From: an uncultured Bacilli bacterium
Lineage (GTDB): Bacteria; Bacillota_I; Bacilli_A; RF39; UBA660
DNA length: 22,355 nt
Assembly: GCA_934141615.1 (NCBI GenBank)
Contig: CAKPCM010000014.1
Location: 1-22,355, forward strand
Direction of reading: 5' to 3'
Notes under the pieces: model-generated
Seen by the model: only the letters and a program-made list of their open reading frames with translations
The model's database searches: none
What the model was told of the DNA's origin: nothing
Shown here: positions 7,567 to 14,589 of the stretch, in pieces
How positions within the stretch are numbered: position 1 is the first letter of the stretch
How the letters are laid out: every line of letters begins with the position of its first letter
Position numbers and translations under genes: made by a program

Positions 7567-8009
7567 TAAAAATAATATGTGTTGGTAAAATAAAGGAAAA
7601 GTATTTAAAAGATGCCATAAAGGAATATCAAAAAAGATTATCTAAGTATACTAAGTTAGAAATAATAGAATTACCTGATTATAATTACGATACGGTAAAG
7701 ACAAAAATAGAAGAGGGTAAAAACATATTATCTAAAATATCCGAAAGAGATTATGTTGTTACGTTAGAAATAAATGGAAAAGAATTTGATTCTATCAGTT
7801 TATCTAGTTTTATAGACAAAAATATTTCAAGGAACATAACCTTTGTAATAGGTGGATCAAATGGTCTATCAGATGATGTTTTAAAAAGATCCAATTATTC
7901 CTTATCTTTTTCAAAGTTAACATTTCCACATCAACTATTTAGAATATTATTGTTAGAACAAATATATCGCTCGTTTAAAATAATAAATAATGAAAGCTAC
8001 CACAAATAG
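7563..8009 (+). CDS. rlmH: 23S rRNA (pseudouridine1915-N3)-methyltransferase RlmH
   Basis: The product has 148 residues, typical of this SPOUT methyltransferase. MIKIICVGKIKEKYL is the family N-terminus. The SAM-binding knot is at FVIGGSNGL, and the conserved end is FPHQLFRILLLEQIYRSFKI...YHK. It methylates pseudouridine 1915 in helix 69 of 23S rRNA on assembled ribosomes. The ATG at 7563, overlapping the walJ TGA, fits the family better than an in-frame ATG at 7551. The stop codon lies inside the terminator stem. Confidence 0.96.
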   Translation: MIKIICVGKIKEKYLKDAIKEYQKRLSKYTKLEIIELPDYNYDTVKTKIEEGKNILSKISERDYVVTLEINGKEFDSISLSSFIDKNISRNITFVIGGSNGLSDDVLKRSNYSLSFSKLTFPHQLFRILLLEQIYRSFKIINNESYHK

Positions 8010-8030
8010 AGTCATTATTTGTTATTTTTT
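8002..8030 (+). terminator. terminator of the rplI-to-rlmH operon
   Basis: ACAAATA (8002-8008) pairs with TATTTGT (8016-8022), followed by TATTTTTTTT. The 5' arm includes the rlmH stop codon. Confidence 0.65.
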
Positions 8031-8046
8031 TTATTTATGCTATAAT
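8019..8046 (+). promoter_or_regulatory. promoter of the phosphoesterase-ung unit
   Basis: TTGTTA (8019-8024) and TATAAT (8041-8046) are 16 bp apart. The -35 box overlaps the 3' arm of the preceding terminator, as at rpsF. Confidence 0.6.
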
Positions 8047-8076
8047 AAAAGCAATTTGAAAGAGGGTTTGATTACA

Positions 8077-8808
8077 TTGAAAATAGCAACTTATAATGTT
8101 AAAAATAAAACCGCTAATAAAATTCTAAAAGGTCATACGTCATTGATGAATTCCTTTTTAATGAATTTTGAAATTATAAAAAGTGCAGATCCCGACGTTA
8201 TAGGACTACAGGAAGTTACTAAAGAAGAATATTCCAATTTAAGAAAACAGTTTGAAAGAACATATAACATATATGGTGAATTTAGAGGAAGTTTTGGTGT
8301 AACAAATGAGGCCTGTCCTATAATGATTAAAAAACAAGGTATAGATGTTTTAGATTATAAAACTTTTTCTCTTTCTGATGATATTATGAAACTTGGAAAT
8401 AAGTATAAAGGTTCATTATTTCCAAGAATTGCAACTTATATAAGATTCATGGATGGAAAAGATGAATATAGTATAATAAATGTGCACGTTGATAACGTTA
8501 AAAAAATCCAAAATAAAACTTTTGAAGAAAATGGATCACTTCAGCAAATACTGGGTTTATCTTGTAATGGCAGTCATATAATCCTTGGGGATATGAATAC
8601 TGAAATAAAAAATGGATTGAAAGATTTTTGCTTAAGAAATTCATTATCAGATGCAGCGTTACCACTAGGTAATACTTATAAACCACTTAATTTGGCTTTG
8701 GATCATATTTTATATAGTGATTCCGATTTAAGTGTAAATGAAGTTAAAGCTTATGAGAATGCTGGAAGTGATCATTCACTTATATTAGCTAATATGTCGA
8801 AAAGATGA
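8077..8808 (+). CDS. endonuclease/exonuclease/phosphatase-family hydrolase
   Basis: I place the start at TTG 8077, 10 nt after AGAGGG. It gives the family N-terminus (M)KIATYNVKN and a 243-residue protein; the longer open frame from 7990 would run through the terminator and promoter. Metal and catalytic motifs appear in order: TYNVKN, GLQEVT, NVHVDN, LGDMNTE and the closing GSDHS. This is the EEP fold shared by exonuclease III, DNase I, sphingomyelinases and phosphoinositide phosphatases. No signal peptide is seen, so it is probably cytosolic. The substrate cannot be assigned. Being next to ung with a 10-bp gap suggests DNA repair or nucleotide metabolism, but that is inference. Confidence 0.85.
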   Translation: MKIATYNVKNKTANKILKGHTSLMNSFLMNFEIIKSADPDVIGLQEVTKEEYSNLRKQFERTYNIYGEFRGSFGVTNEACPIMIKKQGIDVLDYKTFSLSDDIMKLGNKYKGSLFPRIATYIRFMDGKDEYSIINVHVDNVKKIQNKTFEENGSLQQILGLSCNGSHIILGDMNTEIKNGLKDFCLRNSLSDAALPLGNTYKPLNLALDHILYSDSDLSVNEVKAYENAGSDHSLILANMSKR

Positions 8809-8818
8809 GGTGATTTAT

Positions 8819-9469
8819 ATGTTTCATAATAGCTGGGATGTAGTATTACAAGATGAAATTAAGAAAAATTATTTTAAATATATAAAAGAGTTCGTTAAAG
8901 AAGAAAGATTATCCAAAACTATATATCCACCTGCAAAGGATTTATTTAATGCATTTAAATTGACTGATTTTAAAGATATAAAAGTAGTCATTTTAGGACA
9001 AGACCCATATCATGGTGAAAATGAAGCAATGGGATTATCCTTTTCTGTTAGAAGAGGAGTTAGGACGCCTCCTTCGCTTAGAAATATTTTTAAAGAGTTA
9101 AAAGATGACTTAAACATAGATAGATGCGATACTGATTTATCTGATTGGGCAAAGCAAGGTGTATTTTTACTTAACACCGTATTAACCGTTGAAAAAGATA
9201 AGGCTAATTCACATAAAGAAATAGGCTGGGAGATATTTACTGATTATGTTATAAAAGAAATTAACGATAAACTAAATAATGTTGTATTTATTTTGTGGGG
9301 AAGACAAGCAAGGGATAAAAAAAGAATTATTACTAATCCTAATAATTATATAATAGAATCAGCTCATCCTTCACCTCTTTCTGCTTATAATGGATTTTTT
9401 GGCAGTAAACCATTTTCTAAAACTAACAATTATTTAAAAGCGCATAACAAAAAAGAGATTAATTGGTAA
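8819..9469 (+). CDS. ung: uracil-DNA glycosylase (family 1)
   Basis: The product has 216 residues from ATG 8819, which is 6 nt after GAGGTG. The catalytic GQDPYHG loop is at 60-66 (Asp62 activates water), and the minor-groove HPSPLSAYNGFFGSKPF loop with its catalytic His lies near the C-terminus. The enzyme removes uracil from DNA to start base-excision repair. Its last codons lie within the terminator hairpin, so coding sequence and terminator share bases. In Bacillus subtilis ung lies in the same chromosomal region as gerQ, and gerQ is also a near neighbour here. Confidence 0.97.
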   Translation: MFHNSWDVVLQDEIKKNYFKYIKEFVKEERLSKTIYPPAKDLFNAFKLTDFKDIKVVILGQDPYHGENEAMGLSFSVRRGVRTPPSLRNIFKELKDDLNIDRCDTDLSDWAKQGVFLLNTVLTVEKDKANSHKEIGWEIFTDYVIKEINDKLNNVVFILWGRQARDKKRIITNPNNYIIESAHPSPLSAYNGFFGSKPFSKTNNYLKAHNKKEINW

Positions 9470-9480
9470 TCTCTTTTTAA
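9450..9480. terminator. bidirectional terminator between ung and the LemA-like gene
   Basis: A perfect 12-bp stem (9450-9461 with 9467-9478) has a 5-nt loop, an A run on the left and a T run on the right, so it can terminate both converging transcripts. It contains the ung stop (9467-9469) and reaches the stop of the opposite gene (9479-9477). Confidence 0.85.
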
Positions 9481-10010
9481 TATTTGAAATCATTATAATC
9501 GCCATCAGAACTATTTTTACTATCAAAAAATAATTTTTCTTTTCTTCCCTTTAAAAGACTTACTATGCATACGGGGAAGCATTTAATTACTTTGTTGTAT
9601 TTGCTAGCGTTATCATTGTAGTAATCTTTATATGCACTAAGTAAATCTTCTGTTTCTGCTAACATAAAGGCTATCTTTTTAAAGTCATCACTTTTTTGTA
9701 ATTCTTCATATTTATCTTTTATTAAGTAAAATTCGTTCATGTATACTAGTAATTTTCTGTCTAGTTCCATCATACTTATTTCTTTATCATTTAGTTCACT
9801 AAAATTTATATATACGTCTTTTTTTGTCTTGGTAATTTCTTTTATTACATTTTCAGAATCTTTTAACAATTCTTTTCTTTTTAATAAAGTACTATTTATT
9901 TTTTCTTCCACGTTAGCTAACTTAACGGATAAAAAGTTTATTTTATCTTTATAAATGCTAACTATTAGTAGAATTAAACTAATTACTAAAACTGTGATTA
10001 CAATTAACAT
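9477..10010 (-). CDS. LemA-like membrane-anchored protein, divergent
   Basis: The 177-residue product has one N-terminal membrane helix (about 1-20, MLIVITVLVISLILLIV) followed by a long charged helical region. Its end (YNDNASKYNKVIKCFPVCIVSLLKGRKEKLFF) follows the LemA pattern: a Tyr-Asn pair, a Phe-Pro, a Gly and a final Phe-Phe. Family members form an elongated helical bundle outside the membrane with a short N-terminal tail; their function is poorly defined. The middle is weakly conserved relative to typical LemA, so the assignment rests on topology and the C-terminal motif. It has its own promoter with a 14-bp palindrome and converges on ung. Confidence 0.6.
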   Translation of the reverse strand: MLIVITVLVISLILLIVSIYKDKINFLSVKLANVEEKINSTLLKRKELLKDSENVIKEITKTKKDVYINFSELNDKEISMMELDRKLLVYMNEFYLIKDKYEELQKSDDFKKIAFMLAETEDLLSAYKDYYNDNASKYNKVIKCFPVCIVSLLKGRKEKLFFDSKNSSDGDYNDFKY

Positions 10011-10023
10011 TTTATCTACCTCT

Positions 10024-10037
10024 ATTCTAATTAGAAT
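10024..10037. promoter_or_regulatory. 14-bp palindrome overlapping the -10 box, candidate operator
   Basis: ATTCTAATTAGAAT is a perfect inverted repeat. It overlaps the last two bases of the leftward -10 box and covers the expected start of transcription, a classical repressor position. No cognate regulator is in the window. Confidence 0.4.
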
Positions 10038-10064
10038 TATAGCAAAAGTAGATAATATTTACAA
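10036..10064 (-). promoter_or_regulatory. leftward promoter of the LemA-like gene
   Basis: On the minus strand TTGTAA (10064-10059) and TATAAT (10041-10036) are spaced by 17 bp. The ATG at 10010 and a GAGGTAG ribosome site follow. Confidence 0.75.
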
Positions 10065-10074
10065 GATTAATCTT

Positions 10075-10491
10075 TTAGTTTGCTAAGTAGAATTCTGGAC
10101 TATAATTTATCTTTTCATCAAAATCAACGTAGTTTAAATATATCATAAGAAGTAGGTACCATCTTCCCGTTTTGGGGTCACTAACTATTATGTGGTCACG
10201 TCCGGCGGCTTCTATAATACCAGTAAATGTTTTATCTCTCCATTCTACTGAGTCTGGAAATGACATATAAAACGTTGCAAGTTTGCCTTTGTTAAGTCTT
10301 AATATGTTTTCTATGTATGACTGTTCTATGTCTAACATATTGTTAGTAGCTCCTATTTGAGCAAGATTATTATTACTTTGATTTGCTGTAGTTATGCTAG
10401 GTTGTGATGCAACTGATTTCATACTGTTCATTTGAACCCCATTTAAATTAGCATTTGGAAAACTAGGATTTGGGTAATAATTTGTATTCAT
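10075..10491 (-). CDS. gerQ: spore coat protein GerQ
   Basis: The 138-residue product splits in two. Residues 1-53 are a low-complexity, Asn/Ser/Pro-rich arm. Residues 54-138 match the conserved GerQ core strongly: QSYIENILRLNKGKLATFYM, then GIIEAAGRDHIIVSDPKTGR and LNYVDFDEKINY. In Bacillus, GerQ is a mother-cell-made coat protein needed to place the cortex-lytic enzyme CwlJ, and it is cross-linked by the transglutaminase Tgl through lysines at its N-terminus. Here the arm has only one lysine (K25), so that cross-linking may be absent. The AAAGGAGA site lies about 11 nt before the ATG. The gene diverges from pduL. It implies a spore-forming organism or recent ancestor. Confidence 0.9.
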   Translation of the reverse strand: MNTNYYPNPSFPNANLNGVQMNSMKSVASQPSITTANQSNNNLAQIGATNNMLDIEQSYIENILRLNKGKLATFYMSFPDSVEWRDKTFTGIIEAAGRDHIIVSDPKTGRWYLLLMIYLNYVDFDEKINYSPEFYLAN

Positions 10492-10525
10492 AATTTTAAA
10501 ATCTCCTTTTTTAATAATTCATTTA

Positions 10526-10552
10526 AATATATGATTGAACTAAATTAATTAT
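10526..10552 (-). promoter_or_regulatory. possible mother-cell sigma-E/K-type promoter of gerQ
   Basis: On the minus strand ATA (10552-10550) lies 16 nt from CATATATT (10533-10526), which fits the ATA-16-CATAnnnT pattern of SigE-type promoters. The region is very AT-rich, so a chance match is plausible. Confidence 0.3.
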
Positions 10553-10564
10553 ACATGTTATAAT
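10535..10564 (+). promoter_or_regulatory. promoter of pduL
   Basis: TTGAAC (10535-10540) and TATAAT (10559-10564) are spaced by 18 bp. The AAGGAGATG ribosome site and ATG 10590 follow. Confidence 0.65.
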
Positions 10565-10589
10565 TAACCTGTAAGGAGATGTAATAAAT

Positions 10590-11156
10590 ATGAAAGTAAA
10601 TATAGGTGTGTCTGCAAGACATGTACACGTAACAAAAGAAGATGTTAAAATATTATTTGGGGAAGGATATGAATTAACTAAAAAGGTAGATTTATCACAA
10701 CCTGGACAATATGCATGTAATGAGCAAGTTACGTTAGAAGGTGCAAAGGGAAAAATAGAAAGAGTAAGAATATTAGGACCTGAAAGAGGAGAAACTCAAG
10801 TTGAAATATCAAAAACTGACTCATTTGCACTTGGAGTAAAGCCTCCTGTTAGAAACTCTGGTGATTTAGATGGCGCAGCAGAAATAACGATTATAGGCCC
10901 AAAAGGAAAGATTACTAAAAACGCCGCTATAATAGCAGCAAGACACGTACATGCAACAAAAGAAGATGCTAAAAAGTATGGATTTGAAGGAAAAGAATTT
11001 GTAAGTATTGTAGTAAAAGGAGAAAAGCCGGGAATACTAGAAAACGTATATGTTAGAATAAGTGATAAATTTTCTTATGAAGTTCACTTAGACACTGATG
11101 ATGCTAATGCATTCTTAATTAAAAATGGTGATGAAGCAGAATTAATAGTAAAATAA
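10590..11156 (+). CDS. pduL: PduL-type phosphotransacylase (phosphate acetyl/propanoyltransferase)
   Basis: The 188-residue product has the two tandem PduL halves with zinc-binding motifs SARHVHV (H11, H13) and AARHVHATKED (H119, H121). Other landmarks are DLSQPGQYACNEQVTL, ILGPERGETQVEISKTD and VHLDTDDANAFLI. The enzyme exchanges phosphate and CoA on acyl groups, making acetyl phosphate for ATP through acetate kinase. It starts directly at the catalytic domain, without the N-terminal encapsulation peptide of microcompartment versions, and no shell genes are nearby. It probably acts in the cytosol as the cell's phosphotransacetylase in place of Pta. A FemAB-type gene follows after 16 bp. Confidence 0.94.
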   Translation: MKVNIGVSARHVHVTKEDVKILFGEGYELTKKVDLSQPGQYACNEQVTLEGAKGKIERVRILGPERGETQVEISKTDSFALGVKPPVRNSGDLDGAAEITIIGPKGKITKNAAIIAARHVHATKEDAKKYGFEGKEFVSIVVKGEKPGILENVYVRISDKFSYEVHLDTDDANAFLIKNGDEAELIVK

Positions 11157-11172
11157 AAAAGGGATGATAAGG

Positions 11173-12414
11173 ATGAAATATCAATTTAAAACGGGTATTG
11201 ATAGTAAAGAATATGATAAATTCGTAAGAAATTTTCCTTCTACATCATTTATGCAAACACCCGCTTGGAGTCTTGTTAAAACAGCGTGGGACAATGATTA
11301 TGTTGGACTATATTGCGATAAAAAACTAATATGTGGAGCAATGGTACTAAAAAGAAACTTATTTTTAGGTAAGAAATTATTTTACATACCAAGGGGTTTT
11401 GTTACATCATATGATAATGATGACGTTATAAAAACATTTGTTAAAGAATTAAAAAATTATGCCAAGAAAAATGGTGCAATAGATATAAAAATTGATCCAT
11501 TTATTTGTTTTAGTGAAGATAATATTCAAAACATAAAGAAAAATAAGGGAATAGAGGTAAGGAAAGCTTTTACTTTAGATACTGATAAAATAGTTAAAAA
11601 ATTAGAGAATTTAGGCTTTGTTCACGGTGGATTTAAAAAGGAAGTAAACGCATATATACAGCCGAGATACACGATGGCTATTTCTCTTAAGGATAAAGAT
11701 GGCGCCTTTTATGAAAAGGAAGAACTTAGAAGAACGTTTCCTAAAAACACAAGAAATTATATAGGAAAGTATCATGAAGATAGAGGAGTTTACTTTAGTT
11801 ATTCTACAAATAAAGAAGACGTTAAGGACTTAATAAGCGTTCTTCATTGTACGGAAGAAAGACAACATATAGCGCTTAGAAGTGAAAAATATTTTAAAAA
11901 GTTAATGGATGCTTTTCCAGATAACGCTGTTTTATTCTTTGCAAGGGTTGATATTGATAAATATATTAAGTTTCTTAAAAATGATATGAAAGAACACGAA
12001 AATAAAAAAGAATTTTGTTTAAATCAAATAAAAGAAGCGGAAGAAATAAAAAAAGAATATGGCAATAATCCACTTGCAGGAGCAACTATAGTTATGATGC
12101 CAACTTGTACATCTGGAATAAAAACCGCATCATTCTTATACGCTGGAACAAACACCAAAATCTTACCATCTCTTAAAATAACTAATGGCCTTATGTTTTA
12201 CAGGTTATGTTATTGTTTAGATAAATCCTGTGATTATTGTGATTTAGGTGGTATAGATGGATCACTTGAAGACCACTTATCAACGTTTAAATCTAAATTT
12301 AATCCAAACGTACTTGAACTTGTTGGAGAATATGATTTAGTAATTAATAAATTTTGGTACAAAGTATTTAACATGCTTATGAGTATTCGTAAGTTTATAA
12401 GATCAAAGAGATAG
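11173..12414 (+). CDS. FemAB/MurM-family aminoacyl-tRNA:peptidoglycan bridge transferase
   Basis: The product has 413 residues from ATG 11173. The in-frame ATG at 11164 leaves no room after the GGG ribosome site. Two GNAT-like domains are recognisable: SFMQTPAWSLVKTAWDN and LFYIPRGFVTSYDN in the first, and FLYAGTNTKILPS with DLGGIDGSLEDHL in the second. A Lys/Glu-rich coiled-coil arm between them (about residues 266-298) is typical of the tRNA-contacting arm of FemA/FemX. Such enzymes add amino acids from aminoacyl-tRNA to lipid II to build interpeptide bridges, at the inner face of the membrane. Which residue is added cannot be told from sequence. It may be cotranscribed with pduL and ends in a strong terminator. 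Confidence 0.9.
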   Translation: MKYQFKTGIDSKEYDKFVRNFPSTSFMQTPAWSLVKTAWDNDYVGLYCDKKLICGAMVLKRNLFLGKKLFYIPRGFVTSYDNDDVIKTFVKELKNYAKKNGAIDIKIDPFICFSEDNIQNIKKNKGIEVRKAFTLDTDKIVKKLENLGFVHGGFKKEVNAYIQPRYTMAISLKDKDGAFYEKEELRRTFPKNTRNYIGKYHEDRGVYFSYSTNKEDVKDLISVLHCTEERQHIALRSEKYFKKLMDAFPDNAVLFFARVDIDKYIKFLKNDMKEHENKKEFCLNQIKEAEEIKKEYGNNPLAGATIVMMPTCTSGIKTASFLYAGTNTKILPSLKITNGLMFYRLCYCLDKSCDYCDLGGIDGSLEDHLSTFKSKFNPNVLELVGEYDLVINKFWYKVFNMLMSIRKFIRSKR

Positions 12415-12432
12415 CAGAAGCTATCCTTTTTA
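12405..12432 (+). terminator. terminator after the FemAB-family gene
   Basis: GATAGC (12410-12415) and GCTATC (12420-12425) enclose an AGAA loop and are followed by CTTTTTAA. The outer AAAG/CTTT can pair around a bulged A. The stop codon lies in the 5' arm. Confidence 0.75.
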
Positions 12433-12465
12433 AATGCACTAATTTGTCATCTTTTGTCGTTTTTA

Positions 12466-12494
12466 TTAGACTAGGCAAAAATTTGTGATACAAT
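12466..12494 (+). promoter_or_regulatory. promoter of the 52-codon gene
   Basis: TTAGAC (12466-12471) is 17 bp from TACAAT (12489-12494), which has an extended TG at 12486-12487. The rest of the gap 12415-12528 shows only AT-rich sequence. Confidence 0.5.
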
Positions 12495-12528
12495 ACATTT
12501 CATCAATCACGAAGGGAGAAAAATTAAA

Positions 12529-12687
12529 ATGACAGAAATGCAATTATGGACATTACTTATGGAACAAAAAATAGATGTTAATACATATAATGATTGGACT
12601 AAAAGAATAAGGGCTAAGGAAAGAATGCAAACTAAACCTAATACAAAAGGTTATTCTAAAGTAATATCTATAAAAAGAAACTTTTAA
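12529..12687 (+). CDS. 52-residue small protein, unknown function
   Basis: GAAGGGAG lies 11-12 nt before ATG 12529. The product MTEMQLWTLLMEQKIDVNTY... is mostly helical by composition and strongly basic in its second half (KRIRAKER, SIKRNF), with no membrane segment. It has its own promoter and a perfect terminator that starts inside the last codons, so it forms a complete monocistronic unit. The pattern (amphipathic start, basic end) could suit nucleic-acid or ribosome binding, but no family is recognised. Confidence 0.65.
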   Translation: MTEMQLWTLLMEQKIDVNTYNDWTKRIRAKERMQTKPNTKGYSKVISIKRNF

Positions 12688-12704
12688 TTGGTTTCTTTTT
12701 ATTA
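12672..12704 (+). terminator. terminator after the 52-codon gene
   Basis: A perfect 10-bp stem AAAAAGAAAC/GTTTCTTTTT (12672-12681 with 12691-12700) has a 9-nt loop. The stop codon lies in the loop. Confidence 0.75.
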
Positions 12705-12710
12705 TATAAT
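12705..12710 (+). promoter_or_regulatory. -10 element for dusB
   Basis: A perfect TATAAT lies 22 bp before the dusB ATG. The -35 region falls in the loop of the preceding terminator (TTTTAA) and is poor. Confidence 0.4.
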
Positions 12711-12732
12711 AGTCTCAGTTTGGAGTGATTTA

Positions 12733-13707
12733 ATGTTTAAAATAGGAAACGTAGAAATAGAAAACAGGGTTGTTTTAGCACCTATGGCTGGTGTTTGTAA
12801 TAGTGCTTTTAGAAGAATAATAAAAGAAATGGGTGCTGGTCTTTTATATGCTGAAATGGTAAGCGATAAGGCTTTAGTTTATGATAACGAGAAAACTAAA
12901 GATATGCTTTATATGACGGAGAATGAAAGACCTATTAGTCAGCAGATATTTGGTAGTGATAAAAAAAGCTTTGTTGAGGCTGCAAAAATAATAGAAAAAA
13001 GTATGCATCCAGATATTATAGATATAAATATGGGGTGTCCAGTGCCTAAGGTAGCGGTTAAATCACAAGCGGGTTCTGCTCTTTTAAAAGATCCAGATAA
13101 AATATATGATATAGTAAAAGCAGTAAAAGAAGCAGTAAGTGTACCAGTAACTGTTAAAATAAGAAGTGGCTGGGATAAAAATAGCATCAATGCTGTTTTG
13201 GTTGCAAAAACTTGTGAAAAGGCAGGAGCAAGTGCAATTGCGGTGCATCCTAGAACACGCTCCCAGGGGTATAGTGGTAAAGCTGATTGGAACATAATAA
13301 AGGAAGTAAAAGAAGCAGTTAATATTCCGGTAATTGGTAATGGGGATATTTTATCAGCTAAAGACGCTAAACAAATGATTGATGAAACTGGGTGTGATGC
13401 CGTAATGATAGGTCGTGGGACGCTTGGTAATCCTTATTTAATAAAACAAGTTGTAAGATATTTAGAAGATGGTGTGCTTCTTCCAGATCAAAGTCCAACG
13501 GAAAGGATGGAAACTTGCTTAAAGCATTTTAATTACTTACTTGAGATAAAACCAGAAAAAGTTGCAACACTTGAGATGCGTACTCACGCAGCATGGTATT
13601 TAAAAGGTCTTCCTAATGGAGTAAATGTTAAAAAAAGATTATATGAGCTTAAAACAAAAGAAGAATTTATAAGTACAATAACAGAATATATGGAAAAACT
13701 TTCCTAA
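12733..13707 (+). CDS. dusB: tRNA-dihydrouridine synthase (DusB type)
   Basis: The product has 324 residues from ATG 12733, preceded by GGAGTGAT; the upstream open frame overlaps the promoter. Motifs in order are VVLAPMAGVCNSAFRR (FMN site), DINMGCPVPKV with catalytic Cys102, VTVKIRSGWD, AVHPRTRSQGYSG, IGNGDILSAKDA and MIGRGTLGNPYL. The flavoenzyme reduces uridine to dihydrouridine in tRNA D-loops using NADPH. The gene is alone between two promoters. In Bacillus a dus gene sits near the folate/lysS region; that context is absent here. Confidence 0.95.
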   Translation: MFKIGNVEIENRVVLAPMAGVCNSAFRRIIKEMGAGLLYAEMVSDKALVYDNEKTKDMLYMTENERPISQQIFGSDKKSFVEAAKIIEKSMHPDIIDINMGCPVPKVAVKSQAGSALLKDPDKIYDIVKAVKEAVSVPVTVKIRSGWDKNSINAVLVAKTCEKAGASAIAVHPRTRSQGYSGKADWNIIKEVKEAVNIPVIGNGDILSAKDAKQMIDETGCDAVMIGRGTLGNPYLIKQVVRYLEDGVLLPDQSPTERMETCLKHFNYLLEIKPEKVATLEMRTHAAWYLKGLPNGVNVKKRLYELKTKEEFISTITEYMEKLS

Positions 13708-13714
13708 AATATGA

Positions 13715-13720
13715 TATAAT
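13715..13720 (+). promoter_or_regulatory. extended -10 for the split-transporter operon
   Basis: TGATATAAT (TG at 13712-13713, TATAAT 13715-13720) follows the dusB stop by 8 bp. No convincing -35 is present, which suits an extended -10 promoter. A leader of about 85 nt follows. Confidence 0.45.
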
Positions 13721-13736
13721 TAAATCGTAGGACAGA

Positions 13737-13774
13737 GTTATGATATGGTGCTTTTGTCATAATTTTGGCCAAAA
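13737..13774 (+). promoter_or_regulatory. structured leader: hairpin plus 12-bp palindrome
   Basis: A 9-bp stem with wobbles (13737-13745 with 13755-13763, core TTATGA/TCATAA) is followed at once by the perfect palindrome TTTTGGCCAAAA (13763-13774). No T run follows, so it is not a terminator. It could be an operator or an RNA element for the transporter genes. Confidence 0.35.
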
Positions 13775-13812
13775 AATGAAATAAAATAATATTTAGGGAG
13801 GAAAACATAACA

Positions 13813-14589
13813 ATGAAGAAATATAATTTGTTCAAAGTTCTAGCAATCACCGTATGTGTAGCTTGGTTATTAACTTTATTTATTCCAGGTTCTTATGCTG
13901 ATTATAGTGGTAACATAACAAAGGGTGCAGTTGCTGGTGTTGGAGTATGGTCTTTACTATCTAACTTAAGTGTTTCAATTTCATATTTTAATGGAATTGC
14001 GGTATTTATAGTTGCAATAGCTTGCTTCTATTCAGTATTAAACAAGTTAGATGTATACAAAAAATTCGTAGACCGTACAGCTTCAATTTTTGAAGGAAAA
14101 GAAAGATTATTAGTTATTATAACTATAATCGTGTTTGGTATTTTAGCTTGTGTAGTAAGTGATTGGATGATATTACTTGTATTCGTTCCATATATATACC
14201 AAGTTATGAAGAAGCTAAGTATAGATAAGAAAGTTATATTAGCATCTACAATCGTAGCATCATTAATTGGTTCTATGTGTGGAATTTATAACAGTACTTT
14301 ATTTAGCACACTTTCATTAAAGGTTAATACTTTACTACTAGTTAAAGTAATCGTTTTAGTTCTTTCTTTAGCAGTATTAATTTTCTTTACTAAAGCACCT
14401 ATTACAGCTAAGAAAACAGAAAAGAAAGTAACTAAAAAAGAAGATGAGAAAGATGACAAAAAGGAAACTAAAGTAAAAGCTTCTACAAAGACTACTGCTA
14501 CTAAGAAGGTAACAAGTAAAAGCACACCTAAAAAGGCTGCTTCTAAAACTACTAAAAAAAGTGCTACTAGAAAGAAGGTGGCTAAGTAA
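13813..14589 (+). CDS. N-terminal half of a split YfcC-like transporter with a basic H1-like tail
   Basis: The 258-residue product has about six hydrophobic segments (near 7-24, 60-78, 98-118, 119-133, 141-158, 174-192) and a 65-residue C-terminal tail (194-258). The tail is made of Lys, Ala, Thr and Ser with few other residues and resembles histone H1 tails. The opening (VLAITVCVAWLLTLFIPGSY) and the later KERLLVIITIIVFG segment resemble the first half of YfcC/C4-dicarboxylate-type (ion transporter superfamily) permeases, which are normally single proteins of about 450-500 residues. The stop overlaps the next ATG (TAATG), implying coupled synthesis of two partner subunits. The tail, probably cytosolic, could bind nucleic acid, acidic lipid or polyphosphate. 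GGGAGG is the ribosome site. Substrate unknown. Confidence 0.65.
   Translation: MKKYNLFKVLAITVCVAWLLTLFIPGSYADYSGNITKGAVAGVGVWSLLSNLSVSISYFNGIAVFIVAIACFYSVLNKLDVYKKFVDRTASIFEGKERLLVIITIIVFGILACVVSDWMILLVFVPYIYQVMKKLSIDKKVILASTIVASLIGSMCGIYNSTLFSTLSLKVNTLLLVKVIVLVLSLAVLIFFTKAPITAKKTEKKVTKKEDEKDDKKETKVKASTKTTATKKVTSKSTPKKAASKTTKKSATRKKVAK

Noticed and set aside
7990..8076. ATG-initiated longer form of the phosphoesterase
   Set aside because: It would overlap the rlmH end, the terminator and the promoter; TTG 8077 has a ribosome site and gives the family start.
10590..11156. Bacterial microcompartment locus around pduL
   Set aside because: No shell proteins, no encapsulation peptide and no diol or ethanolamine enzymes are present.
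14409..14586. Independent histone-like or DNA-binding gene
   Set aside because: The Lys-rich stretch is in frame with the membrane protein and has no ribosome site or start of its own.
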